Position numbers and translations under genes: made by a program. Shown here piece by piece: positions 43,178 through 51,646 of a stretch of DNA of 64,000 nt (its first letter is position 1; each line of letters begins with the position of its first letter). The DNA comes from Chloroflexota bacterium. Its GTDB lineage: Bacteria; Chloroflexota; UBA6077; JACCZL01. The notes below the pieces were generated by a model. The model was not told the DNA's origin. It searched no databases and saw only the letters and a program-made list of their open reading frames with translations. The stretch covers positions 8,663 to 72,662 of the forward strand of contig JAUJPG010000026.1 of assembly GCA_030447245.1 (NCBI GenBank), written 5' to 3'.

Positions 43178-43675
43178 TCAGGACGCCGCGTCGAGCTCCT
43201 CGAGCAGCTCCCATGCCTCACCGCGGTCCGGCACGATCTCGGTCGCTCGTAGAAAATGCTGCCGCGCCCCGGCCGAGTCGCCGCCGCGTACGCGCATCTT
43301 ACCGTCTTCCACATGCGCCGCGTACAGCTTGTCCAGGGCAGTCTGGTTATCCGGATAGCGGGCCAGGAATTGTTCCAGGAGGCGAATCACCGTAGCTCGA
43401 TCGCTTTCCCAGATCGGCGCGATTCTGTACAGATACGACCAGAGGGCGTCCTCCTCGCTCGCGTTGAGCGGAACGGCCGGATTCAGGACTGGCGGACGGC
43501 GGGGCGGGACGGCCGTGCCCCCGGCGGCCATCCCAATCCGCGGAGCCAGGTCCAGCCCGCCTCCGAGCAGCCCGACCGCCAACCCCGCCCCGAGCGCCGC
43601 CATCGCGCCAAGCCGCGGCGCCTTGGCCAATCGGCGCCGCACGGCAATGTTCCGACGCACCTCGTCGAGCTTCAT
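43178..43675 (-). CDS. Membrane-anchored tetratricopeptide-like protein
   Basis: The 165-residue protein has a basic N tail (MKLDEVRRNIAVRRRLAKAP), one membrane segment rich in Ala/Gly/Leu (about residues 24-42), a Pro-rich linker, and a helical repeat region (TVIRLLEQFLARYPDNQTAL, GARQHFLRATEIVPDRGEAW) like TPR units. It probably exposes the repeats on one face of the membrane to bind partners. Partner unknown. It is convergent with gatA and divergent from gatB. Confidence 0.7.
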   Translation of the reverse strand: MKLDEVRRNIAVRRRLAKAPRLGAMAALGAGLAVGLLGGGLDLAPRIGMAAGGTAVPPRRPPVLNPAVPLNASEEDALWSYLYRIAPIWESDRATVIRLLEQFLARYPDNQTALDKLYAAHVEDGKMRVRGGDSAGARQHFLRATEIVPDRGEAWELLEELDAAS

Positions 43676-43838
43676 CGTGCCATGGTAACACGAGAAGATT
43701 GGACCGCGCGGATGTCGCATGCGCTCGACGCACAGCAGTGAGCAGATGGCGCGGAGTCCGTGCGGGCAGGCCGAGCCGAGAGTCTCCTGGCTGGTATACT
43801 CGGTTCCTGGTAGCAGCGTCGCTTGGAGCTGGGCGAGT

Positions 43839-45311
43839 ATGGCGGTGGGCGCTCCTCCACGGTACGAAGCGGTCGTCGGGCTGGAGGTCCACTCGCAGCT
43901 GTTGACCCGGAGCAAGATGTTTTGCGGGTGCTCAGCCGAGTACGCCGGTGCACCTCCGAACACCCAGGTCTGCGCGATATGTCTGGGAATGCCGGGCACG
44001 CTGCCGGTGGCCAATCGCCGCGCCGTCGAGCTGACGCTGATGACCGGATTGGCCCTCAACTGCGAGATTCCCGACGCGAGCAAGTTCGACCGCAAGAACT
44101 ACCCGTACCCGGACCTCGTGAAAGGCTATCAGATCTCGCAGTACGACCTACCCTTCTGCCGCGGGGGCTGGATCGACGTCGAGGCCGATGGCGGGAGTCG
44201 CCGCATCGGCATCGAGCGGGTTCACCTCGAAGAGGACACCGCGCGACTGGTCCATGGCGTCGACGCAGCCGGACGTGCGTGCAGCTTCGTAGACGTCAAC
44301 CGGTCCGGCGCGCCGTTGATGGAGATCGTGTCGAAGCCAGACCTCCGCTCGCCGGCCGAAGCCCGGGTCTATCTTCAAAAGCTGCGGGCGATTCTCCGAA
44401 CTCTGGGGGTCTCGACCGGCAACATGGAGGAGGGCTCCTTCCGCTGCGACGCCAACGTCTCGCTCCGTGTGGTGGGTGAGAGCGAGCTTGGCACTAAGAC
44501 CGAAGTCAAGAACATGAACTCGTTCCGCTCGGTCCAGCGCGCGCTCGAGTACGAGATTGGCCGCCACACGGCCTTGCTGGAAAGCGGCGGGCGGGTGGTT
44601 CAAGAGACGCGGGGTTGGATCGAGGATCGCGGCCTGACGGTGTCGCAGCGCTCCAAGGAGCAGGCTCACGATTACCGTTACTTTCCGGAGCCGGACCTGC
44701 CTCCGTTGTTCATCAAGCGGGAATGGGTTGCCGAGCTCCAGCAGGCGCTACCAGAGCTGCCGGATGCGCGGCGGGAGCGATACGTCTCGCAGCATGGCTT
44801 GACGCCCTACCTGGCGGGCCAGCTCACCGCCTCGGCCGAGACCGCCGACTTCTTCGAACAGACGGTTCAGATCTATCCCGACCCGAAGAAGGTCGGCAAC
44901 TGGATCCAATCCGAGCTGTTCCGTCTGCAGAACGAGGCCGGCGATGACGATGCCAGCGGCTCGGTGCCACAGCCGGAGCACATGGCCGAGCTTCTGCGCT
45001 TACTCGACGCTGGCACGATTGGTGGGAGCGCGGCCAAGCAGGTGTTCGACGAGATGTATCGGACCGGCGCCGCACCGGCCCAGATCGTTGAATCGCGCAG
45101 CCTGACCCAGGTGAGCGACTCGGACGCGCTGAGCGGTGTGGTCGACGATGTGATCAAGGCCAATCCCAGTCCAGTCGCGGACTACCGGGGGGGCAAGACT
45201 GCCGCCCTCGGTCGGCTCGTTGGCGAGATCATGAAGGCGACGCGTGGGCGGGCCAACCCTTCTCTGGCGAGCGAGCTGCTGCGCACGCGGCTGAACCAGC
45301 CGGACAGCTGA
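43839..45311 (+). CDS. gatB: Asp-tRNA(Asn)/Glu-tRNA(Gln) amidotransferase subunit B
   Basis: The 490-residue protein has the GatB signature YEAVVGLEVHSQLLTRSKMFCGC (in parts VGLEVHSQL and MFCGC), the zinc Cys pairs CGCSAEY and CAICLGMPG, FDRKNYPYPDLVKGYQISQY (in part KNYPYPDL), MEEGSFRCDANVS, and the C-terminal YqeY-like tail. It phosphorylates and amidates the misacylated tRNA. ATG 43839 starts 39 bases after a TATACT box at 43795-43800. The frame extends upstream but without conserved sequence. Confidence 0.95.
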   Translation: MAVGAPPRYEAVVGLEVHSQLLTRSKMFCGCSAEYAGAPPNTQVCAICLGMPGTLPVANRRAVELTLMTGLALNCEIPDASKFDRKNYPYPDLVKGYQISQYDLPFCRGGWIDVEADGGSRRIGIERVHLEEDTARLVHGVDAAGRACSFVDVNRSGAPLMEIVSKPDLRSPAEARVYLQKLRAILRTLGVSTGNMEEGSFRCDANVSLRVVGESELGTKTEVKNMNSFRSVQRALEYEIGRHTALLESGGRVVQETRGWIEDRGLTVSQRSKEQAHDYRYFPEPDLPPLFIKREWVAELQQALPELPDARRERYVSQHGLTPYLAGQLTASAETADFFEQTVQIYPDPKKVGNWIQSELFRLQNEAGDDDASGSVPQPEHMAELLRLLDAGTIGGSAAKQVFDEMYRTGAAPAQIVESRSLTQVSDSDALSGVVDDVIKANPSPVADYRGGKTAALGRLVGEIMKATRGRANPSLASELLRTRLNQPDS

Positions 45312-45321
45312 CCGCGCTGCC

Positions 45322-46452
45322 GTGCGCGTTATCTGCACTGGCATCAGCGGGACCGAAAGAATCGGGTTTCTGGAAGAGGTCGCTCGGCAAGCGTCCGCAA
45401 TCGGGCGGCCGCTTGAGATCTTCGATGTCCGCGCGGCGATGTTCCAGGTTGCCGAGGACGTCGGAGAGCCGGTCGAGGAAGAGACCATCCTGGACATGTC
45501 GCCGCGATCGCTCGTCCTGTTGCGGGCGGCCGCCCTGGAAAAGATCTCCAGCCTTGTGGACCAGGCTGGCCGCCACCGTGACTGGCTCATCAACACTCAC
45601 GCGGTCTTTCGCTGGAAGAACACGCTCATCTCGGGCTTCGACCCGTACTACCTGCGGCGGCTGAAGCCGGACCTGTATGTAACGATCACCGACGGTGTCT
45701 TGCGGGTGCGCGAGCGCCTCCAGCGCTTTCCGCGCTGGGAGGATACTGAAGTGGGAGACCTACTGGTATGGCGGGAGGAGGAGCAGTGGGCCACCGAGGA
45801 GATGGCCCGTATTCACCACAAGCCGCAGTACCTGCTTGGCCGCGCGCTGCCGCCGCGCGCACTGTTCCGCCTGCTGTTCGAGAGGGTGCGCACCGCGTAC
45901 CTTAGTTACCCGATGCAGCACGTCGAGCCTGGTGCTGAACGCGGCCTTCGTGCATTCAAGCGCCGGCTCGAGGAGCAATTGCTGGTCTTCGACCCGGCCG
46001 ACATCAACGATTTCAGCACCCGCGGTGAGGTGGACGACCGTGACGGCGACCGGTCTGATGGGACGGCTGAGCTGGGCGCGGTCGAGGGAGTGACTGGAGC
46101 TGGGATTTCGGCCGCCGTGGCAGCGCCTGCGATCGAAGCCACCGAGTTCAGTCCGCGCGATCGACGCCACATCGCCGACCAGATAGTCTTTCGTGACTAC
46201 AAACTGATCGCCCAGGCCGATCTCGTGATCGTGTTCTACGACGCGCTCGTACCTTCGCCCGGCGTCATCAGCGAGATGAACTACGCCCTCCAGACCGGCA
46301 AGCGCGTCTACGGGGTCTGGCTGCCGCCAAGCGAACCCTCGCCGTTTTTCACCCGTTACTGCACTCGCTGGTTCCATTCGGCCGACGAGCTGTTCCGCTT
46401 CTTCGAGCGCTACCGTATCGCTGGCCAGTCCCGTCGGCCCGCGCGCGCCTGA
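45322..46452 (+). CDS. Kinase-fold N terminus with nucleoside-deoxyribosyltransferase-like C terminus
   Basis: The 376-residue protein begins like an adenylate kinase or AAA P-loop protein (MRVICTGISGTERIGFLEEV), but the loop reads GISGTERIG, without the GK[ST] of a working Walker A. The middle has DWLINTHAVFRWKN and PDLYVTITDGVLRVRERL, as in archaeal-type adenylate kinase relatives. After an acidic linker (about residues 230-275), the last 100 residues read LIAQADLVIVFYDALVPSPG then VISEMNYALQTGKRVYGVWL. This resembles nucleoside 2-deoxyribosyltransferase folds, with a conserved Glu in SEMNYA. Function unknown; it could process or sense a nucleotide. It follows gatB by ten bases, so it may be co-transcribed. 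Confidence 0.65.
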   Translation: MRVICTGISGTERIGFLEEVARQASAIGRPLEIFDVRAAMFQVAEDVGEPVEEETILDMSPRSLVLLRAAALEKISSLVDQAGRHRDWLINTHAVFRWKNTLISGFDPYYLRRLKPDLYVTITDGVLRVRERLQRFPRWEDTEVGDLLVWREEEQWATEEMARIHHKPQYLLGRALPPRALFRLLFERVRTAYLSYPMQHVEPGAERGLRAFKRRLEEQLLVFDPADINDFSTRGEVDDRDGDRSDGTAELGAVEGVTGAGISAAVAAPAIEATEFSPRDRRHIADQIVFRDYKLIAQADLVIVFYDALVPSPGVISEMNYALQTGKRVYGVWLPPSEPSPFFTRYCTRWFHSADELFRFFERYRIAGQSRRPARA

Positions 46453-46505
46453 GCTCGGTCAAAGGAGTCGGCGTGGCTGGTCGGTCGTTCGTGCTTCGAC
46501 GGAGC

Positions 46506-47267
46506 TCAGGCTCGGTCTTGCAGCTCCCTGATCTCGAGGTCGAGTGCTTCAAGCGCCGCGTACTCCTCAGCGGCTAGCTTGAAGCATCGCTGGAGGAGCA
46601 GTTCGCCGAGGCGGCCGCCCCGGGGGTCCGGGTCCTGGGCGGCACGCACCAACTCGGCAATCCGGTACTGCTGAGGAAGGTGGCGGCCGACGCGTTCCAT
46701 GTCCGCGACGGCTTCGGCGAGGAGCGCACCGTCGTCGCCCTCCAGGGCGTAGCGGACCGTCCCAGTCAGCTTGGCGAGCCGACCGACCTTCTCCGACTCG
46801 CTGAGCATGCTGATCAGGAGATTGTCCACGTCGACGCCCGGCAGGGGCTCCGGATCAGTGGCGGCCGCGGACTCATGAGAAAGCTGCTCGACATGGGCGG
46901 TGTACAGCCGTCCGTACTCGCCGGCCAGGTCGGTGACGAGCATGAGCAGGTGCTGAGGATCCGCAATGTTGACGCGGCCACCGTCGAGCACGTCGTCGTC
47001 GCGGGCGTCTGCAATCCGCCGCAGCCAAGCCAGGCTCTCCACTGGCTCGGGGAACGGCGGGAGTGGGAACACCGAGGGGCCGCTCGGGATCATTGCCGCC
47101 ATCTGCGAGGCGAACATGGGCGGGATGTACTTGGCGAGATCCATCGAAATCGGTGGGACGACCACGTAGCTCGCCACGACTTGCTCCGCCTCGGCGGCCG
47201 CGGTGAAGTACACGAGTGCGTGGCCCCTTGGACGTCGGGCGTCGCCTCGTTCGAACGTCGGCTGCAT
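46506..47267 (-). CDS. Hypothetical protein, 253 residues
   Basis: The protein begins with a strand-rich part (ALVYFTAAAEAEQVVASYVVV), has a Pro-rich FPLPPFPEPVE and continues as a mostly helical acidic domain (HLLMLVTDLAGEYGRLYTAH, VGRLAKLTGTVRYALEG). I do not recognise it. Its ATG lies seven bases after a TATACT box, so its mRNA should be leaderless. It comes last in a run with proC and fabI on the same strand but probably has its own promoter. Confidence 0.65.
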   Translation of the reverse strand: MQPTFERGDARRPRGHALVYFTAAAEAEQVVASYVVVPPISMDLAKYIPPMFASQMAAMIPSGPSVFPLPPFPEPVESLAWLRRIADARDDDVLDGGRVNIADPQHLLMLVTDLAGEYGRLYTAHVEQLSHESAAATDPEPLPGVDVDNLLISMLSESEKVGRLAKLTGTVRYALEGDDGALLAEAVADMERVGRHLPQQYRIAELVRAAQDPDPRGGRLGELLLQRCFKLAAEEYAALEALDLEIRELQDRA

Positions 47268-47273
47268 GCTGAG

Positions 47274-47279
47274 AGTATA
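47274..47279 (-). promoter_or_regulatory. -10 box giving a leaderless transcript
   Basis: TATACT on the minus strand ends seven bases before the ATG at 47267. Transcription six to seven bases after the box would begin at or next to the start codon. No ribosome site is present, in agreement with a leaderless message. Confidence 0.55.
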
Positions 47280-47363
47280 TCGACCGCGTCGAGGCGGCGC
47301 AGCGCGCTCTGGGGACCACGCGGGTGTGCCTGGCCGAGCTACATCATCAGCTGGACCGTCCCG

Positions 47364-48140
47364 CTAGAAGCCCATCGCGTGATAGCCGGCGTCCACGTGG
47401 ACGATCTCGCCGGTGATGCCGGTGGCCATCGGCGAGCAGAGGAAAAGCGCGGTCTGGCCGACTTCGCTGGCATCGACGTTGCGGCGGAGCGGCGCGCGCT
47501 TCTCGTAATGCTCCTCCATCACGGTGAAGCCGGAGATCGCCCGCGCCGCCAAAGTGCGGAGCGGTCCTGCCGAGATCGCGTTGACACGGATGTTGGCGGT
47601 TCCAAGCTCGGCGGCGAGGTAGCGCACGCTGGCATCGAGCGCGGCCTTCGCGACGCCCATCACGTTGTAGTTGGGCACTGCCCGTTCGCCGCCCAGGTAC
47701 GTCATGGTCACCACGCTGCCGCCGCGGCGCTTGACCATGAGCGGCTCCGCGCGCCGGACCATCGCAGTGAGCGAATAGGCGCTGATGTCCATGGCCAGCA
47801 GGAAGTTGGATCGACCTGTCTCGACGAATCGACCTTCTAGATCCTCTTTCGCGGCGAACGCCACGCTGTGGATCAGGATGTCCAGCCCATCAAACTGCCG
47901 GTCGACTTCTCCGAACACGGTGTCCAGGTCGTCGTCCTTGGTCACGTCGCAAGGCAGGACGAGTGATCCGTCTCCGCCCAGGCTCGCAGCCAGCTCGCGC
48001 ACGCCGCTCTCGATCCGCTCTCCCTGGTACGTAAACGCCAGGCGCGCGCCTGCTCCAGCCAACGCCTGGGCAATCGCCCAGGCGATGCTCCGCTTGTTCG
48101 CCACTCCGAAGATCAGCCCTGTCTTCCCTTGCAGCAGCAT
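47364..48140 (-). CDS. fabI: Enoyl-[acyl-carrier-protein] reductase FabI
   Basis: The 258-residue short-chain dehydrogenase-like enzyme reduces enoyl-ACP with NAD(P)H in fatty-acid elongation. FabI features are GLIFGVANKRSIAWAIAQAL (in part GVANKRSIAW), LPCDVTKDDDLD, HSVAFA, MTYLGGERAVPNYNVMGVAKAAL with Tyr-x6-Lys in YNVMGVAK, and NAISAGPLRTLAARAI. A typical FabI length. GGGAGAG precedes ATG 48140. It lies 60 bases after proC and may share its transcript. Confidence 0.95.
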   Translation of the reverse strand: MLLQGKTGLIFGVANKRSIAWAIAQALAGAGARLAFTYQGERIESGVRELAASLGGDGSLVLPCDVTKDDDLDTVFGEVDRQFDGLDILIHSVAFAAKEDLEGRFVETGRSNFLLAMDISAYSLTAMVRRAEPLMVKRRGGSVVTMTYLGGERAVPNYNVMGVAKAALDASVRYLAAELGTANIRVNAISAGPLRTLAARAISGFTVMEEHYEKRAPLRRNVDASEVGQTALFLCSPMATGITGEIVHVDAGYHAMGF

Positions 48141-48199
48141 CGCTCTCCCTTCCAGATAGGGACGAAGGACGGGTGGCCCCGGTCCTTGTTCGTTGGTTG

Positions 48200-49027
48200 T
48201 TACCGCCCCAACTCGCGCGAGCGCTCAGTGGCGACGACGATCGCCTCGATGCACGCGGCCCGAAAGCCGCCGCGTTCCAGGGCATGCACGCCCGTGATCG
48301 CCGTGCCGCCCGGTGAGGTCACCATGTCCTTCATGCGGGCTGGATGCTCGCCGGTTCGAGCCAGCATCTCGGCCGTCCCCAGAGTAGTCTGGATAGCCAG
48401 GACCGTCGCGACGTCGCGCGGTAGCCCAACGCGTACACCGCCGTCGATCAGCGACTCGACCATCATGCACACGAACGCGGGGCCGCTGCCGGAGAGGGCC
48501 GTCACCGCGTCGAGCTGGGCTTCGGGCAGGGTGATGGCTCGGCCGACGGCGTTGAAGATTCGCAGGACCAGCGCCTCGTCGTCTTCGTCGGCATGCGGAC
48601 CAAGGGCGAGTACGGCCATTCCTTGTCGCACGAGCGCCGGCGTATTGGGCATGACGCGGATCACGGGCGTCGGCCTGGCGAGCGCGGACTGGATGCGCGC
48701 CAGAGGCACGCCCGCGGCGATCGACACGACCAGTTGATCCAGCTCGGTGGCCGGGCCGATTTCGCCCAACACGGACGGCACATCCTGCGGCTTGACCGTC
48801 AAGAACACGAGGCGGCCGAAGGGGAGCGCTGCGCGATTATCCGCCTCCGTGCCAATTCCGAGGTCGCGTTCCAGTTGCTCGCGCCGCTCCGGGCGGACGT
48901 CGGTCGCCACGATTCGGTTGGCTGGCACCAGCCCGGCGTCCAGGACGCCGCGGATCAGCGCCTCGGCCATCTGCCCTCCGCCCAGGAAGAGCAGGTTCGG
49001 GACCTCGGCCCTACGCCGATCAGGCAT
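48200..49027 (-). CDS. proC: Pyrroline-5-carboxylate reductase
   Basis: The 275-residue enzyme makes proline from pyrroline-5-carboxylate. It has the dinucleotide fold FLGGGQMAEALIRGVL, TVKPQDVPSVL, VIRVMPNTPALVRQGM, and the family signature region TALSGSGPAFVCMMVESLIDGGV (in part SGSGPAF) with MVTSPGGTAITGVHALE. ATG 49027 begins 13 codons inside a longer frame and is nearer to the conserved fold. Same strand as the kinase before it and fabI after it, with gaps of about 60 bases. Confidence 0.94.
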   Translation of the reverse strand: MPDRRRAEVPNLLFLGGGQMAEALIRGVLDAGLVPANRIVATDVRPERREQLERDLGIGTEADNRAALPFGRLVFLTVKPQDVPSVLGEIGPATELDQLVVSIAAGVPLARIQSALARPTPVIRVMPNTPALVRQGMAVLALGPHADEDDEALVLRIFNAVGRAITLPEAQLDAVTALSGSGPAFVCMMVESLIDGGVRVGLPRDVATVLAIQTTLGTAEMLARTGEHPARMKDMVTSPGGTAITGVHALERGGFRAACIEAIVVATERSRELGR

Positions 49028-49087
49028 CTCGATGGCTACCGCCCACGCTCGGTCGGGGTTCGTCAAGCCACGGACGTCGCTGGCGCC

Positions 49088-50038
49088 TCATCGGGTCACC
49101 CGCGCGTGGCCGGCCATGAATGCTTCGGCCTCGGCCAGCGTCGGGTACCCTTCGTAGTCGCCGTCGACCGTCAAGGCATGAGCGCCGACCGCGTTCGCCA
49201 GCTCGGCCGCGCGCCAGGGGTCCCAGTCCATCAACCGACCGGCCACGAAGCCCGCGTCGAAACCATCGCCCGCCCCGATCGTGTCTACGATCCGCGGAAC
49301 GGCGTACGCGGGAACCGTCCGTTGCTCAGCTGGTGTCGCCACCAGCGCTCCATCCGCCCCCAACTTGACCGCCACCATGACCAAGCCGTCTGCGAGGGCC
49401 CGTTCGGCAGCCTCCTCAGGGTGTGAGACCTGGAGCAGCAGGTTCAGTTCTTCCCTACCGCCGAGCAGGACGGTGCAGCGTCGCATGATTGGTAGCAGTA
49501 CCTCGCGCGCCCGCTCGATCGTCCACAGCTTCAGCCGCAAGTTCGGATCGAAGGACACCGGCAGCGCCGCCTCGCGAGCAAGATCGATCGCTTGCTCGAC
49601 TGCCGCGTGGCAGGTCTCCGAGAGGGCTGGTGTGATGCCGGTGACGTGGAGCCAGCGCGCCGAGCCTACGTAGCCAGCGTCGACGTCCTCCGGGCCGATC
49701 CGCGAGCCGGCCGAGCCACGCCGGTAGTAATACACGGTCGAGTCGCCGCCGGCGGTCAGCTCCTTGACATACAGCCCGGTCGGGCCGCCCGCGTCGAAAG
49801 TGACCTGGCTGACGTCGACGCCCTCGCCCCGCAGGTTATGCGCCACGTAGCGGCCGAGCTCGTCGTCACCCAGGCGGCTGATCCAGCCAGCGCTGACGCC
49901 CAGGCGGACCAGGGCGGTGGCGAAGTTCGTCTCAGCGCCGCCGAACTTGAGGCGGTATTCCGAGACGTAGCGCAGGGGCCCGGCCTCTCGCGGGGCGAAG
50001 AGGACCATCGTTTCGCCAAGGGTGACGACGTCAGGCAT
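49088..50038 (-). CDS. PfkB-family sugar kinase, KdgK-like
   Basis: The 316-residue ribokinase-fold protein reads VVTLGETMVLFAPREAGPLRY at the start (in part LGETMVLF), then FGGAETNFATALVRLG, YYYRRGSAGSRIGPEDVD (in part YYRRGSAGS) and the catalytic GAGDGFDAGFVAGRL. The YYRxxSA motif fits 2-keto-3-deoxygluconate kinases. It would phosphorylate KDG or a similar sugar with ATP. ATG 50038 is directly before the first strand. It leads a minus-strand run with proC and fabI. Confidence 0.88.
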   Translation of the reverse strand: MPDVVTLGETMVLFAPREAGPLRYVSEYRLKFGGAETNFATALVRLGVSAGWISRLGDDELGRYVAHNLRGEGVDVSQVTFDAGGPTGLYVKELTAGGDSTVYYYRRGSAGSRIGPEDVDAGYVGSARWLHVTGITPALSETCHAAVEQAIDLAREAALPVSFDPNLRLKLWTIERAREVLLPIMRRCTVLLGGREELNLLLQVSHPEEAAERALADGLVMVAVKLGADGALVATPAEQRTVPAYAVPRIVDTIGAGDGFDAGFVAGRLMDWDPWRAAELANAVGAHALTVDGDYEGYPTLAEAEAFMAGHARVTR

Positions 50039-50267
50039 GGACCTCCAGAGGAGCCGGCAGCAATCCGCTGCAGAGGTGCACCAGTACGCGTAAGCGCGGC
50101 CAAAGTCCGACGCTGACGGAAGATTCCCGGTTTCGCCCGGATGATAAGGGCGAGCACCCCGGGCCGCTCTTGATGATGGCACCCGGCCGACGCCAGGTCA
50201 AGCACTACTCTCGTGCCCCAGCTTTGACGTGCTGGTCAAACAGGGGACGTTCGGCGCTCGCCCCTGG

Positions 50268-50273
50268 TACAAT
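50268..50273 (+). promoter_or_regulatory. -10 box for a membrane glycosyltransferase gene
   Basis: TACAAT ends 11 bases before the ATG at 50285, so the leader would be only about five bases. A TTGACG lies too far upstream (50224) to pair with it. Confidence 0.4.
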
Positions 50274-50284
50274 GAGCGGCGAGC

Positions 50285-51646
50285 ATGCGGGTGCCGAGCC
50301 TGTCACGGTCGCTCCCGGTCAAGCCCTCTCGCTCGGTGCGAGGCGGGTCGCAGGCGATGTTCGCCGGAGCCCCGGTCACCTGGGGCCAGTTGCTCGCGGT
50401 GCTCCTGTTCGGCGTCCTGGTGGTGTATTTGCTGGTCGCCGCGATGAGCCCAGGCTACGTCGCAGACGTCGGCACCAACAAGAGCTGGGGCCGCTGGATC
50501 GCGCGGAACGGGATTGCCGACGCTTATCGCACGGCCATCGACTATCCCCCGCTCCTCCTGTACTTCTTCGGTGCCGCCGGATGGCTCTATCAACAGGTCC
50601 TCGACCCAGCCTTTGACGAGCGAGCGGCGCTCGCCAGCCAGACGTACACCCTTCTGGTGAAGGTGCCCGGGGTCGCGTTCCACCTGCTCCTGTCAGGCGT
50701 GATCTACCAGGCGGCGCGGCGCGTGGGGCCGGGCGCCGCGTTCGCAGCGGCGGCGCTGTACGCGGTCAACCCCGCCGTCGCCTACGACGTTGCACATCTG
50801 GGGCAGACCGATCCGGTTCACTCCACGTTTGCGCTGCTGGCTATCGCAGCCCTAGTACACAACCGTCCGGGTTGGGCGGGCGCCTGCGTGGCGCTGGCGG
50901 CATTGACCAAACCGCAGGCCTGGATTCTCCTGCCGATCGTCGCGCTGATCCTGCCGCTCTGGTTCGGCAGGGCTGGCGCGCTCCGCGGCGTGCTGGGAGG
51001 CGCCGGCGCCGGACTGCTCGTCCTGACACCCTGGATCCTGTTCAACCGTGTGCACCATTTGCCGCGGTTTTTCGAGTATCTCGAGACGAAGTCGGCCAAC
51101 AGCACCGCGCTGACGGCGCAGGCTCACAATCTCTGGTGGGTGCCGACGCTGGTGGAATGGCGCTTCATCAACGATTGGGAGCCACTGATCGGTCCCGTGA
51201 GTTACCGGGTGATCGCCCTCGGAATGGTCGCCCTACTACTCGGTCTGGTGTTGACGCGCCTGGGGGCACCGCGGCCGCGAGATCGGATCTACGCGCTGGT
51301 GGCGACACTTGTGATCGGCTGGTTTGCCCTCACCGTCCGGGCCCATGAGAATCACCTGTTCATGGCCATACCGTTCTTGACCCTTGCCTGGGCGTTTGAC
51401 CGCCGCTTCTCGCTGTTGCTAGGCCTGGTTTCGGCCGGACTGATGGCCAACCTCGCCTTGCACGATCCACTGCTCGTCGGGAACTACGCGGCCGGCCCTG
51501 ATCCGGGACAGCCGCTGCCCGGCTGGGTGATCGTCGCGCAAGTGGCGAACGTCTTGCTCAATCTGAGCGCCTTCGGTCTGGCGCTCGGACAGACGTTTGG
51601 AACCTCCATCTTCCGCCGCGCTCCGTCAGCGGCCACTGGGCGTTAG
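50285..51646 (+). CDS. Polytopic glycosyltransferase-like membrane protein (GT-C fold)
   Basis: The 453-residue protein has about eleven hydrophobic helices and the GT-C loop features: Asp in YVADVGTNKSWGRW after the first helix, YPPLLLYFFGA, NPAVAYDVAHLGQTDPVHST, LTKPQAWILLP and TVRAHENHLFM. It would use a polyprenyl-phosphate sugar donor on the outer face of the membrane. ATG 50285 could be replaced by an ATG 24 codons on (MFAGAPVTW). It overlaps the next glycosyltransferase by 50 bases in another frame, suggesting coupling. Confidence 0.75.
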   Translation: MRVPSLSRSLPVKPSRSVRGGSQAMFAGAPVTWGQLLAVLLFGVLVVYLLVAAMSPGYVADVGTNKSWGRWIARNGIADAYRTAIDYPPLLLYFFGAAGWLYQQVLDPAFDERAALASQTYTLLVKVPGVAFHLLLSGVIYQAARRVGPGAAFAAAALYAVNPAVAYDVAHLGQTDPVHSTFALLAIAALVHNRPGWAGACVALAALTKPQAWILLPIVALILPLWFGRAGALRGVLGGAGAGLLVLTPWILFNRVHHLPRFFEYLETKSANSTALTAQAHNLWWVPTLVEWRFINDWEPLIGPVSYRVIALGMVALLLGLVLTRLGAPRPRDRIYALVATLVIGWFALTVRAHENHLFMAIPFLTLAWAFDRRFSLLLGLVSAGLMANLALHDPLLVGNYAAGPDPGQPLPGWVIVAQVANVLLNLSAFGLALGQTFGTSIFRRAPSAATGR

